Source of the DNA: Dendrophyllia cribrosa
Lineage: Eukaryota; Cnidaria; Anthozoa; Scleractinia; Dendrophylliidae
NCBI GenBank assembly: GCA_024195265.1
Contig: JAJLRJ010000001.1
Span: forward strand, 9,908,585-9,972,584
Reading direction: 5' to 3'
DNA length: 64,000 bases
Below are positions 10,713 to 21,493 of this stretch, piece by piece (position 1 is the first letter of the stretch; each line of letters opens with the position of its first letter). The notes under the pieces were generated by a model. That model saw only the letters and a list, made by a program, of their open reading frames with translations, searched no databases and was not told where the DNA came from. The position numbers were made by a program, and so were the translations under genes.

Positions 10713-12085
10713 CGTAACCGATCACTCGCATAAAACAAGCTTAAAACTGAACATGTACGTACAGTTACCCTTTTTTTCAGTATATGATTATTCAATCCAA
10801 AACGAAAAACAAAAACGCTTAAAATTTTCTCATTCCTTGCACATATTGGGAATTACCCTAAACTATAGCTTTATTTCTAGCTCTCAGTGCATAGGTTGTT
10901 AAATTGTCAGTTAACTTAATAAAATAAACGGTTAATAAGTAACAAGGGCAATAAAATCATGTAACTTGTCAATGTTGTGTTGCAGGTTGAAGCCCTGATC
11001 TTGCGCGTATTATCATCTACGCGCGCAACAAATTTTCATGTTGCAGAAAGTAGGCGTCGCTTCTACAAATTTTTGCCCGTACTAATTTATAGGTAGCACT
11101 TAGAAAAGTTTATATTTAAAATCAGACCAAAGAGTGATTGGCCGCTGTTACACTAGAGACGCATTATCCATCCAGACGGATAATGCGTCTGTCATGTTAC
11201 ACGTCTAGTGTAAAGACGGGACGAACAACAAGACGAACTACGAGAGACGAACATTGCGCGCGACCACTAATAAAAAGGAATGAGTAGTAGAGTTTTTTGG
11301 CGGCAACATTCAAGATGGCGGCCGTGTTGGTCTCATGTTTTAGCGTTGTTCGACGTCTGTTGCTCGTCTTTATATACACAGATACATTATGTGTCTAGAC
11401 GAACTATCTTATTCTAGCTCAGTAAAATGGGCGCGTCAAAAACGATATCCGGCGTTAAGTTTTTAAGTGGTTTCCTCAGTTGCGCGTGTTTAAACGCGAC
11501 ACAATCATGAAACAATATCATCTTGTTTTAAAACCGGTAGCTTCATACAATACAAAACTGATTCATAAACTAAACCCGCAGACTGTGAGGAGAATTTGAA
11601 ATCAAGAATTAGGACCAACTATTGCGCATCAACTGAGTCTCTTAAACGAACTTAATTCGTCTTAACCCGTCGTTTAATGTGTGGGGACACAGGAGGGGAT
11701 GGGGTTGGGGATACCACTAAATTATTAGTTTTGTAATTTATCTAATAAGGTAATTTCATGCAATCTGAATCATTTATTCTAAATTTTAAATGGATGTTGA
11801 AACGCGAAAAACAGATTTCGGATCCTTGGTAATTTGATTTTTTGAAAGCTTTCATTTAGATCATCACGTGCATTTTGTCATTGGGTAAATTCAGCCCTTA
11901 GAGCGCGCAGTTTTCAATTGAGTGTCGAAAGTAATTTCGCAATTGCTTCGGTTTTGGCGCCGGCTACATGTATGTACTTCGAGCTCTGATTGATTCATTG
12001 GATCGTTTACGGCTGTTGTAATTGCTCAGAGTAATTACTTTGGTTTTGGCTTTACGACACTCAAATGAAAACCGCTCTAAACTAA
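10713..12085. repeat. Duplicated ~1.4-kb block, copy 2
   Basis: Near-identical to 611-2080 (see that entry). It differs by loss of the internal 126-bp duplication, a few base changes inside the central palindrome and small indels; similarity fades at about 12060-12085. The high identity contrasts with the much lower identity of the adjoining receptor genes. Confidence 0.9.
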
Positions 12086-12159
12086 ATAGAATGACACTGA
12101 AATAGTCTCTTACACACTTGGAGCGGAACGCATCTCTTACAAGGTCTTCTCTGATTGGC

Positions 12160-12187
12160 TGACCCTAACCCTAACCCTAATCCTAGA
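12160..12187. repeat. Short interstitial telomere-like repeat
   Basis: About three to four units of CCCTAA occur in a row, TGACCCTAACCCTAACCCTAA followed by TCC. TTAGGG is the usual metazoan telomere unit. The run is too short to be a telomere and may be chance or a repair scar. Confidence 0.6.
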
Positions 12188-12532
12188 ACAAACAACACAA
12201 CAATGGACCCTAGCCCTGAAAATAACAGAGCTGCGTGATACCCAGGTGCAATGAAATTAGAGGTTCTAAAGAGCTGGGTGGCTACTGACACACTTACTTA
12301 CAAGCATATACTTAGTTTACTTATTATTCAAACACAAACGTAGCGAAATACACGCGAGGGGGTAGGTGGGAGGCAAGGATGCGGCCGAGAGACAATTTAG
12401 CTTCTTAAGTAATGAGCGAATGAAGTGTATTAAGAGGACTGCTCACAGTGTAGGCACAATTGTGTCTATGTCATGTTTTAGTTGACACTTGATCAGATGG
12501 ATGGAGCTAATTCCTTTTACTTTGCATAGCTT

Positions 12533-13882
12533 TCATTCTTGACTAGCAGCAGACTCAATCTGAACCGTTATAGTGAGTCTGTTAGGTTGTGTTGCGTCGC
12601 CACTGCATGAAAAAGACGCGGGTCTTTGCATCATCGTTTCGCGAGGAATTGTATGAATCTCGGCGTCCACATACATCACTGCGCCACAAGATTGGGACCG
12701 CGGTTTTTTTAGCTCTCCAAACTCGAGCGAAGCGCAATGCCCATCACGCTTAACATATTGCACGTCACGAGTAGCATCCAAGCATATAAATTCTGTGTAA
12801 GATTGGGATCCCTCTAAGCCAGGGCATTCTTCAAGCTTTCCAAAATCTAACGAGAAGAACGAGTCGCAATGTCGCCTACGTTCAAATAACTGCGCACTGC
12901 GAGCTCGTGCCTGTATTTTCTGAGGTTTCCTTATTTTAAGCAGTTCTAGGACAGCTCTCCTAAAGCGGTGGTTTCTGTAGAAGTAAAGAGTGGGATTTAG
13001 GAGAGAGTTCAATTGAAGAAACATTTCTGACCATCGGAAAAACGAACTCTTGCTAAACAAAGGCGATGTACGTCGGAAAATAAGAATAGCAAGGTACGGA
13101 ACGGTCGAGAGGCTGGCGAAAACTGTTATCCAGAATGTCGTCAAAGCAATAGTTGCTTCGCGTTTCCGTTTGATATGTGCATTCGCCTGGCGAACTTGAC
13201 TTCGGTGCCATTTGCGAATTCCAAGATGAACTTTGACATAAAAATGTCCAATAAGAAACAAGCATAGAATAATAACAATGCCCAAAACGATATCTACATC
13301 AACAATGACCTCCTTAAGGACGCCGGTAGCTCGTTCATATAGCATAATGAAGAGAACTGTCAGTAGTGATGCCAGCCAAGCAATTGCTGCGTACTTTCTG
13401 AGACGGCATTTTGTAACAATTGTCCTGTACTTTATCCATTTGTGTACAGCCACATACCGCTCCCAGGCAATGACAAGTAAATGAAAAAACGAAGCACCCC
13501 AAGTAGTGTACATCAAAAACTCATTGACGTAACTTATTGAACAAAAGACTTCGATGACTGGCCTTTCCTGGAGAATTAATGCATCTAAAGTGATAGTCAA
13601 CGGCATAGACAGCGCGCCCACTAAAAGATCAGCTACGGCCAAACTACAGAGCAGAATGGTTGAGGTCTTTTTCAACTCATGCCTCGTCTTCACCGCTAGG
13701 ATCACTAACAGATTTAAAAGAACAATCGCGGGGCAGGCGATCGAAGTGACGACGATCGTAATCTGAAGAGAAGTGGTGTTGTCTAGCTCCCAGATGAGAA
13801 ATGGTGATTTTGTGCAACAAAACACTGACCTGGTCTCCGAGGAACTGGCGTTTTGGGGTTTAGTACAGCAACTCTCGTCCAT
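12533..13882 (-). CDS. Rhodopsin-like (class A) GPCR 2, single exon
   Basis: This is an intronless 449-aa seven-helix receptor starting at the ATG at 13882. It is clearly paralogous to GPCR 1: both share SIAC..IVLLNLLVILAVKTRHEL, LLCSLAVADLLVGALSMP (Asp2.50), IAWERYVAVHKW (ERY), and NSLLNP..YFYRN in place of NPxxY (here NPTLY). TM6 reads FASLSTVPYLAILIF, again without the CWxP tryptophan. The third loop is short and basic. The long C-tail (about 125 aa) is rich in Ser, Arg and acidic residues and keeps the full frame that is broken in GPCR 1. The receptors lie about 7.5 kb apart in the same orientation, consistent with tandem duplication followed by substantial divergence. Ligand unknown. Confidence 0.93.
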   Translation of the reverse strand: MDESCCTKPQNASSSETRSVFCCTKSPFLIWELDNTTSLQITIVVTSIACPAIVLLNLLVILAVKTRHELKKTSTILLCSLAVADLLVGALSMPLTITLDALILQERPVIEVFCSISYVNEFLMYTTWGASFFHLLVIAWERYVAVHKWIKYRTIVTKCRLRKYAAIAWLASLLTVLFIMLYERATGVLKEVIVDVDIVLGIVIILCLFLIGHFYVKVHLGIRKWHRSQVRQANAHIKRKREATIALTTFWITVFASLSTVPYLAILIFRRTSPLFSKSSFFRWSEMFLQLNSLLNPTLYFYRNHRFRRAVLELLKIRKPQKIQARARSAQLFERRRHCDSFFSLDFGKLEECPGLEGSQSYTEFICLDATRDVQYVKRDGHCASLEFGELKKPRSQSCGAVMYVDAEIHTIPRETMMQRPASFSCSGDATQPNRLTITVQIESAASQE

Positions 13883-14283
13883 ACCGTTAAAGGTAAAACT
13901 AATCGTTTAAAACTGACCAACCAAATGACACGTTATAGTTGGGGAAAAGTGGATCGCAATCACTGCCAAACTATTCCCTTTGAACCATACGAACGCGGAT
14001 TAACTTTCCTTCTTCCCATCTGTTAAAAATGGTAATTGTCTGTATTTTGCACTGACCAGCCGTTTATATGACAAGCGAGCACTAAACTCGTGACATGCAT
14101 GTGAAAAGTTGATCCCGCAAAAACAATATTCTCCGTGTGTAAGAAAATTTCCCGCTAACAACTGTTATTCCTTGTTCCAGTCCTGACTTTACTGAGTCGT
14201 ACCAATTCTCAATCAATATCAATCAATATCAATCAGTAGAATCTACTATGTCAGAAGCTCCGTAAAAGTTATAAGCTTCTGAC
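13883..14283. other. Upstream region of GPCR 2
   Basis: Non-coding DNA upstream of the receptor start. A short tandem of ATCAATATCA occurs at 14210-14235. No promoter element can be assigned with confidence. Confidence 0.4.
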
Positions 14284-14546
14284 TATATACAGCTATTTCA
14301 ATTAACGTTGTCGGGTGAAAGCTCAAAGCTGAAATCTCAAAGCCTACAAGTCAATACCGAACGAGTAAACCTAGCGCCTGTTCCAGGCATGCAGATAGTT
14401 GGGAGGGGCGAAATGAAAAGAAACGGCGCGAATGAGCGATGCGACGAGCGGGAAAAACGGTTCTTTTGCGCCGCTCCCAACTATCTTGGCTTGTAACTTT
14501 GAGCTTTCATCCGACAACATTAATTGAACTCGGTGAGCTGTATATA
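14284..14546. mobile_element. Palindromic MITE, family M2 copy 1
   Basis: Inverted ends: TATATACAGCTATTTCAATTA...GTTGTCGG at the left and CCGACAA..TTAATTGAA...AGCTGTATATA at the right. Inside, a second hairpin (14395-14488) pairs AGATAGTTGGGAG with CTCCCAACTATCT. No coding capacity. Confidence 0.75.
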
Positions 14547-14697
14547 ATACTAACAACAAGCCTAGGTTCCTCAGAAAAACTTCCGATGATTTATGTAATA
14601 TCAGTAGGTAAACTAACCAGATCAAAAACTCAACATATCAAACATAAAACAAACTTAAAGGTAGCATGTATGTACAGTTACCCTTTTCAAAATAATG

Positions 14698-15098
14698 GTA
14701 TACAGCTATTTCAATTAACGTTGTCGGATGAAAAAGCTTAAAGCCAAGACCGCAAAGTAATGTGGGGGTTTTTATACATAAATTTACCAAGGCATGTTTT
14801 CGCTCATTAAACCTATTGTTTTGTGCCGTTCTCTCTGCCGTCGACGTTATGACTCCTTAAGCTCCCTAATGCTTTAATCTCTCCACACTGTCAAAGAAAG
14901 GAACGCTTCGATCGAAGGCAATAAGATTCGCGTCTGTTTTTGTTTCGTAAGAACACGGAGACAAACGTCATTTTCCCGTCGCACCCGCACTGCCAACCGG
15001 ATAATAGAATGTCTATTGACAACTACCATACCACCTTGCGGCCTTGGCTTGTAGGCTTTGAGCTTTCATCCGACAACGTTAATTGAAATAGCTGTATA
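14698..15098. mobile_element. Palindromic MITE, family M2 copy 2, with nested insert
   Basis: The ends carry the same ACAGCTATTTCAATTAACG / CGTTAATTGAAATAGCTGT pair as at 14284-14546. A nested fragment at about 14795-14878 matches the left arm of the MITE at 40162-40471 (TTTTCGCTCATTAAACCTA and the following GTTTTGTGCCGTTCTC). Confidence 0.7.
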
Positions 15099-15600
15099 TT
15101 GTTATAGTCTAATCACTCTAGTTGTTAACGTAATGAAAACACGCAAGTTTGTATTTGGCACGTGAGCTAATTTCACGAACTTTTTAACGTTTCTTTTTAT
15201 AGTTTTGTACCCTGAAGAAATGCCGAAATGTCGGTAGAATAATTATGAACAACATTGAAATTCATCTTTTTTTACTTTAGTACTCAATTCTCAGTAAGTT
15301 GCACGCGTCATTACCATTGATATCTGGCGTTAAATTTTTAAGTGGTTTCTTCAGTCTCGGCGTGTTTCAAAAGCGACACAATCATGAAACAATATCATCT
15401 TGTTTTAAAACCGGTGATTTAATTTATACAATTCAAAAATGATTCATAAACTAACTCGCAGATCTGAGGAAGAATTTGATAGCAAGATTTAGGGCCTGCT
15501 GTTGCACTTTAGTCTCTGAAACGAACTTGATTCGGTGTAACTGGGCGTTTAATGTTGAATTACACATCACACACAACTTCTCGCAGCACTTATAATTAAC
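15099..15600. repeat. Diverged third piece of the duplicated block
   Basis: Positions 15300-15560 resemble 1330-1690 and 11430-11680: TCTGGCGTTAAATTTTTAAG, then GCGACACAATCATGAAACAA, then the AAACCGG stretch. Identity is visibly lower than between copies 1 and 2. Just upstream, 15215-15240 has CCTGAAGA followed by CCGAAATGTCGG, a possible eroded hammerhead without stem II. Confidence 0.65.
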
Positions 15601-16283
15601 ATTTATCTACTGTTGAATGGCAAGTATATGTCAATATTTGGTGAGGGTGGTCAATATTAAACTTTTCAGTTCACAACTTACGAGAAAAAGGGAAAACTGC
15701 TAAGTAATAAGCAATGACGTAAATCACATGTTATACTGCGTTGCAGCAGAGCGATGAAGACGCAGTCTTATCATATAGGGAAATCTTGTTGCCAAATTAT
15801 ATAGGTATTGAGGCAAATTACGGTTTTGTGAATATCTATAAAAAACCAAATAAGGTCCAACAACAAGTCACGTTTTTCGAGAATTTAAGCGACGTAGCAA
15901 TCCCACATCTGAAAATATCGAGAGCCATTAAAGAACTTTGAAAGGCGAGTACAATTCTGCTTACGAATATCTGTCTATAAAGGAGCCATAATCCACTCTA
16001 GAGCCATGTGGTAACAACTTTTTTCTTAACCTTCAGTCTCAAATTCAGATCAGAGTTCGATTTAAAAAAAAAATAAGAAAGGAAGGTTATCTAATTTCAG
16101 ATCCAAAGCGTGTTATGAAGGAAATAGAATGTTTTTATGCCGACCTGTAGAAGGATAACTTGAACATGTCCGCGGACTTGCTCGATTCCCCGTTTCAGTG
16201 CTAGTTATTAAATTCCCCCAAAAAGCAATCTTCGCTTAACTAGAATAAAAGATAAAATAACTTTTTTATGGCAGGGTGGTGTG
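15601..16283. other. No recognisable feature
   Basis: A 66-codon frame at 15741-15941 has no domain, start context or splice support and is not called. The rest is AT-rich non-coding DNA. Confidence 0.45.
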
Positions 16284-16571
16284 GATTTACTGCGCCTTTC
16301 AATAACATGCGGAATTTGAAATTCAAATCTCATCAATCAAATCTCGTCAATCATAATTAATACGAAAGCCAATGGACCATGTAAAAAGGAAACAATCAAA
16401 ATGGATCGAAATCTACTAATCATAATGCACGGACGTGACCTTTTGAACTCATTGAAGTGAAGATCTGCTTCCTGAGAGGTAAGCTAAGATGATTGACGGC
16501 AGTGTAAAACGCAACTGTTGGTGGAAATTTGAATTTCAAATTCCGCATGTTATTGAAAGGCGCAGTAAACA
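16284..16571. mobile_element. MITE with ~40-bp perfect inverted ends
   Basis: The left arm begins TTACTGCGCCTTTCAATAAC and continues through the ATGCGGAATTTGAAATTCAAA stretch. The right arm (about 16529-16571) is its exact complement, ending GGCGCAGTAA. The ~200-bp interior is unique and non-coding. The perfect ends suggest recent mobility. Confidence 0.85.
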
Positions 16572-16590
16572 GTGCTTTGAATCATGGTTG

Positions 16591-16923
16591 TGCCTAAATC
16601 ATACCGTCCAGACGGACGTCGGACACCTTATTGAGACTTATATAACGTAATGTCGACACTTAGAATTTTATTTTCAATAAATTTTTAGGTGTAAAAAAGA
16701 AAATCTAAAATCCCCACTCAGGATTGAACCTGTGACCTCAGCTAGGCTTTGGCTTACATAGCCTACCGTACCACTGTACCACCTAGCTTCTCGGGTTGCT
16801 GAGTCCTAAATTTAACTATATAAACTGCTACCCCCCAACCTCAACTGAAAGCGAACCAGTCACTCCGCTATATAAGTCTCAATAAGGTGTCCGACGTCCT
16901 TCTGGACGGTATAATTTGGGCTT
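16591..16923. mobile_element. MITE with ~50-bp inverted ends carrying a tRNA-like core
   Basis: The left end (ATACCGTCCAGACGGACGTC, then GGACACCTTATTGAGACTTA) and the right end (about 16868-16923) are inverted copies with one or two mismatches. The interior includes a minus-strand tRNA-like segment (16712-16792). No ORF of note. Confidence 0.85.
16712..16792 (-). ncRNA. tRNA-like / tRNA-derived segment
   Basis: On the minus strand an A-box-like GGTGGTACAGTGGTA (about 16786-16772) is followed some 50 bp later by a B box, GGTCACAGGTTCAATCC (about 16737-16721), the spacing of an internal RNA polymerase III promoter. An acceptor stem does not fold cleanly, so this is more likely a tRNA-derived SINE head or pseudo-tRNA than a working tRNA. 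Confidence 0.5.
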
Positions 16924-19019
16924 AACCTTGAATCATCTCTTAGGCTAAGATCTAGCAGTAGTTTTAAAAATAGTTATAAATAGACTTTTTAGATATAAAT
17001 TAGCTATATAGATCTAGAGCCAATTGCTTCTTTTGTTATCTTAATTTTATTCATTTTATATAGACTTTTATATCATACTACAGTTTTGACTTGTTATGCG
17101 CATTATAGATAGATTTTTATTCCGTTTTTAATGAAGAATGTAACTTTTGATATGTTTTTTTTTATCAATTGAATAAAGACATTATTTATTAAAAGACTGG
17201 TGAAACAATTGAGCCAACATCCAAACTGGAAATCATTTAAAACAGAAGGGGAGGGGGTATACTAAATTCAAAAAATTCAAAAAAAAAAAACGAGAATTCA
17301 ATATTAAGGTTTAAGCAAAGCCGCGGGTACGACATATAGAATTGTAACACATGTTCATTACAACATTTTTTACTATTAAAAGCAGAACCGCGTCACGTCT
17401 AACAACTCATGCACGCACATCATCGGTCGAAACGGAACACGACTAGCAGTTTCCTCGCGTCCTTGGGCCTAGCTAGAGTTTTTTTTTAGCCGTACAGGGT
17501 GTTAAAAATAAAAAGCACCTAAGTCTACCGCCAATGTAATATAGTAGACTGAAGTGGTCATATCTTGAACTCTCATAGGAATAAAAAACAAAATCATGCA
17601 CGATTCGAGTTATCGAAAATGACGTCAACTGAAAACCGGAAAAACGTTATATCTTACAACCGGTACCATATCGCCGCAGAAATTATCACAAGTTCAAGGC
17701 CGTGTTGAAAAAAAGAACGAAACAAATTAGTCCTTTCGACACTGTACTTACAATAGACTCCACTCAGTTAAAAAGCAACTTGTTAGGTCCTGGTAATCTC
17801 AGTTTTACTTTTAAGTAAAAATACTCTTCTCTATTATGTTAGAATGACATTCTCGACGTGACCAAAAGTGTTTAACGAAAAAGATGTCCTTGATCAAGTT
17901 CATGCAGACAGAGCACATAAAAATAACACGACCCTGATTCGCATAACGAAAGTGTTTTTAAAATTCCGGAGAAGAATATTCTTAATATTTCAGTTGTGCC
18001 AACACAACTCATAAATTTGTTTACACGCGAAAGCGCTTAGATTCTCGCATTACAAATTTCGTTTTATTTCATTTCATTTCATTTCATTTTTCTCCAAACC
18101 AGAAATTAATAATATATTTACATACATGATAGTACGTTTAGTTATATTTAATAAAGAGTATATAAATGTAAATTAAGAAAATTTTAATGTTCATTAGTAC
18201 TGACAGGACGAGAGGTGCACATATAGTTATTGTTCAGTATTTTACGAATAAAAATAAAGTCCTTGATATTTCTGCCAACAGAACTGAAAAAATAATTAAC
18301 AAAAACTGAATGTACTCGTTATTTCGTGTCGACGGCTGTAAATGTGATTCTCGCTTCGACTTGTAAAAGCGCTTATTTTGATTCGGGCAAACACAAGCTC
18401 TTGCGCATGGAATTCTGGTAAAAAATGGGAGCCAAAGCAGGGACTGTTCTGGTTAAAAATGACAAGCTAAAATAAATAAAAATACAGATCGAGAATTTTC
18501 CTAGTTTTCTACTGTATTCACTTTTATGTTACCTTCTCTCGTTCGGCTGCGCTCTTCGTGTGTGAATGTCAAACAAGCTGAACTGGTGTTGGTCTTTGAA
18601 CAATCGAAACATCTTCGGATCTTCCCTGCCAGAATCTACCGGCGACAATCTTCAAAAAATTTCGGAAAATAATCGGAAACATTAATGAAAAACCTTAGGA
18701 CAATATCCGGAGACTTTTCGGCGGCGGGAAAGCCACGTATACTAAATTAAAGTGGATACAAGACCCCATGTTCTCTTGAAAAGGAATACATACTTCACTA
18801 AGCAGGGGCGTAGCTACCTGTACGCACGTACGCACGTACGCACGTACGCACGTATGTACCTGAAAAAGTCGAAAAAATAAGTAAAAATGAAAAAAACGTA
18901 TACGACCTAGTTGAAAATTTATGTAAAGATTTGGTGAGTGTGAGTGTGCGTACCTCTGAAATGATAAGAAAACATACTCATCATTACGCATCAGAGAAGA
19001 TAATTTACATACGTTAATA
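16924..19019. other. Long non-coding interval with two microsatellites
   Basis: No gene is supported. Positions 18065-18091 are a (TTTCA)n run and 18818-18856 a (TACGCACG)n run of about five units. Positions 18590-18720 resemble the TTCCGAAAAT-rich stretch at 62480-62620, suggesting a low-copy dispersed repeat. Confidence 0.5.
18818..18856. repeat. (TACGCACG)n microsatellite
   Basis: About five near-perfect units of an 8-bp motif, the last changed to GTATGTA. Frames crossing it (for example the 98-codon minus frame) are not supported as genes. Confidence 0.85.
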
Positions 19020-19103
19020 TAGTTTAAAAGGAATAACTTGTGAGTGATTCGTAACTATAACTTGACTGTTGTTAGTGTCATTTTGGGCGAGTTCTATCTC
19101 AAC

Positions 19104-20040
19104 ATGGCTGAGAGTAGCAGCCCTGAGCCCCTTGGTGTCAATTCATTGGAAACAATTCAAACAAGGGCAGTGCTTTTTTGCTCAAGTGGCCACTTTTCAT
19201 CACTTTTCATCCAGGATTCAGACAACACTTCTCATCTGATCACGATCGTTGTCACTTCCATCGCCTGCCCCGACATCGTTCTTTTAAATCTGTTAGTCAT
19301 CCTAGCCGTGAAGACGAGGCATGAGCTGCAAAAGCCCTCCACCATTCTGCCTGTAGATTGGCCGTAGCTGTTCTTTTGGTGGGCGAGCTGTTTTTGCCGT
19401 TGTCTATCGCTTTAGAGTATTATTTTGCCAGAACGTTTAGTCGAAGATATCCGGCTATTGTACGACAGATTACGTTAATGTCTCTTTACTATACTTGGCT
19501 TGCGGTGCTTCGTTTTTTCATTTGCTTGTCATTTCCTGGGAGCGGTATGTGGCTGTACACAAATGGAAAGAGTCGGTACAAGGCGGTTGACACAAGAGAC
19601 CGTCTCAAATTTCCTGGCTTGCAGCTGTACTAGTAATGACCAGCTCGGTTATTCTACAAGCGACTAGCGCCCATTATGAGATCATTTTCAATTTAGATAT
19701 AGTTGTGAGCCTTGTTTGTATTGGCTGTTTATGTCTTATATGGTGTATTCCTATGTCAAAGTTTATCGTGGAATTCGCAAATGGAACGTAGTCAATTTCG
19801 TCAGGTGAATGCTCTCATAGAAACGCGGTGTAAATTCTTCTCGGTGACGACTTTCTTGCTAACTGTTTTCGCAGATGTATCAACCGTACTTCCGTGGCAG
19901 TTTCGTTTTACAGGTTTTACAGGTTTCGTTTCGTTTTACAGGTTTTTCCGATTTTCAAAATTGCTGCTTAGTGAACAGTCTCCTGAATCCTATTTTTACT
20001 GCTACAGAAACCAAGAAACATTCGTTTTCATACAGTCATT
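19104..20040 (+). pseudogene. GPCR 3 pseudogene, inverted and frameshifted
   Basis: This is a third copy of the local receptor family, on the opposite strand. It opens with MAESSSPEP like GPCR 1 and keeps TM1 (IVLLNLLVILAVKTRHEL). It then shifts frame near 19330-19370, where TM2 appears as a damaged AVAVLLVGELFLPLSIAL without its aspartate. It shifts again at about 19540-19630 (TM3-TM4, with a stop) and at about 19712 (TM5 and the SQFRQVNA third loop), and ends with a damaged TM7 (EQSPESYFYCYRN, out of frame with NSLLNPIF). At least three frameshifts plus stops rule out a working receptor. Upstream sequence is shared with GPCR 1. No attempt is made to give a repaired protein. Confidence 0.9.
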
Positions 20041-20811
20041 CATGTTTAAAATGTTTAAAAAACATTTTTTTTTAATTTAAAGACAACATCGATACCATGC
20101 GTACTATTAGATAAACAGGCAAAACTATTAAACATTTTTACAATGCAAAACATTCGTTTGGTCGATTTATTAAAATAAAATACAAACGTTTTTTTTTTAA
20201 TTTTTAATTTTACACGACGAACAAGATGTAACCGGAATCATTGCCGAGACTCTGGTATTAAAAGGTTTCCAGGGACATTCAGCCACAGAATCCATGTACT
20301 GCTTAATTAAAAGAGGGTCAAGATAGTGATGTCTGCATAACAGCTAACATTAAAATTCTAGGCTATGTAACACTGCTAACAGTAAAAATTTTACTGTAAC
20401 AGTAAAAAACATGTAACCCATCCCTTGCGAAAAAAAAAGGAAATAGCGGCATATTTAGCTGTTACTCCTACTCTACCCAGAGTCGGTTTATTTCTCCCTG
20501 AAATTAAAAAATAGTAGTGCTTTTTGCATGTTAACAAGAACTCTGCGAGTATTATAATTGGGCTGTTAAGGGTTTATAATTTTGTGATTGTCGTTAATTT
20601 GAAAATAGAAAAATTGAGAACTGATAAATGTTGTTTATGTCGTGGAGTATATAAGTGAAAGTGAGCAAGAGACTGAACGTATTTATTTTGTATTTCATGC
20701 CAGGGTTACATTTTTAGAAAAGGTTTGACACAATTTCCAATAGACGGTTAGTTTGTTACTTTTGAAGTACCACAGGAGATAATATAATGACAAATTTTTT
20801 ATGTTGAGGTC
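20041..20811. other. No recognisable feature
   Basis: AT-rich non-coding DNA downstream of the pseudogene, with short poly-T/poly-A runs. Confidence 0.45.
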
Positions 20812-21493
20812 TTATGCACCAATCAATTCCGGCTGTTACCATCCCCCCCAGGCCAACCCCCGGGGATTTGTGTTTAATTCCCCGCCCCTGGGCAACAGAA
20901 AAGCAACAAAAATTACAAAAGTTAAAGAAACATATATTAAAAGCTCGTTTAATAATGTAACACCCCCATTAATAACGTAACATCAGATCACCGAAAAGAA
21001 AGTTGCTGGCTCTGTGAAAGTTCTAACAAAACGTCTATGAATCAGAATGTAGAAAGACATATTTAACGTTGTTTCTTTGATCGGATGCACGACTTTGGAC
21101 TATCGGAAATTTCTGTTTATGCGTCAGCAGCCTGATGCTGTGCTTTGTTTTCGGCGTGCCCTTGTCAACTTTGCTTTTTCAGCTCCTCGCCTCAAAGCCT
21201 ACCTTGAAATACACATCAAGAAGTGTTTGTTACCTTCAAACAAATTCTTTAACTTTGCAATACCTTGGTTTTCAAGCCAATCGCCCACAAAAGTAGTCGG
21301 TTTCCCGGCGAATTCTTTCATTGTTTACTGACACGGCGACCGCATGGATCTGTCGATCGGCCAAGTTGTCCCCGCCCCCAACCCCCGGGGCAACACTTTG
21401 TTGTACAAAATCCCCGCCCAAGAGACATAGGGCCTTACAAATCCCCGGGGTATGCCCGGGGGGGTGGTAACAGCTGGAATTGATTGATGCATT
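20812..21493. mobile_element. C/G-capped element with ~30-bp inverted ends
   Basis: The left end reads ATGCACCAATCAATTCCGGC and continues TGTTACCATCCCCCC. The right end is its inverted copy (GGGGGGGTGGTAACAGCTGG, then AATTGATTGATGCAT). Subterminal arms are strings of CCCCGGGG-containing palindromes (20860-20890 and 21370-21465). No transposase is seen. It is related in style, but not in sequence, to the other homopolymer-capped elements here. Confidence 0.75.

Noticed and set aside
9497..10731. Very long ORFs (361 aa plus strand, 405 aa minus strand) and similar frames at 156-479
   Set aside because: They are products of a stop-free degenerate hexamer array, low-complexity in every frame and on both strands.
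15215..15240. CCTGAAGA...CCGAAATGTCGG as a third hammerhead
   Set aside because: Stem II is essentially missing and the GAAA-to-GUC spacing is poor; at most an eroded relic.
15741..15941. 66-codon ORF after a TTGCAG that could be a splice acceptor
   Set aside because: No start exon, no recognisable domain, and no donor or continuation; could be chance in AT-rich DNA.
18695..18991. 98-codon minus ORF
   Set aside because: It runs through the TACGCACG microsatellite; no domain.
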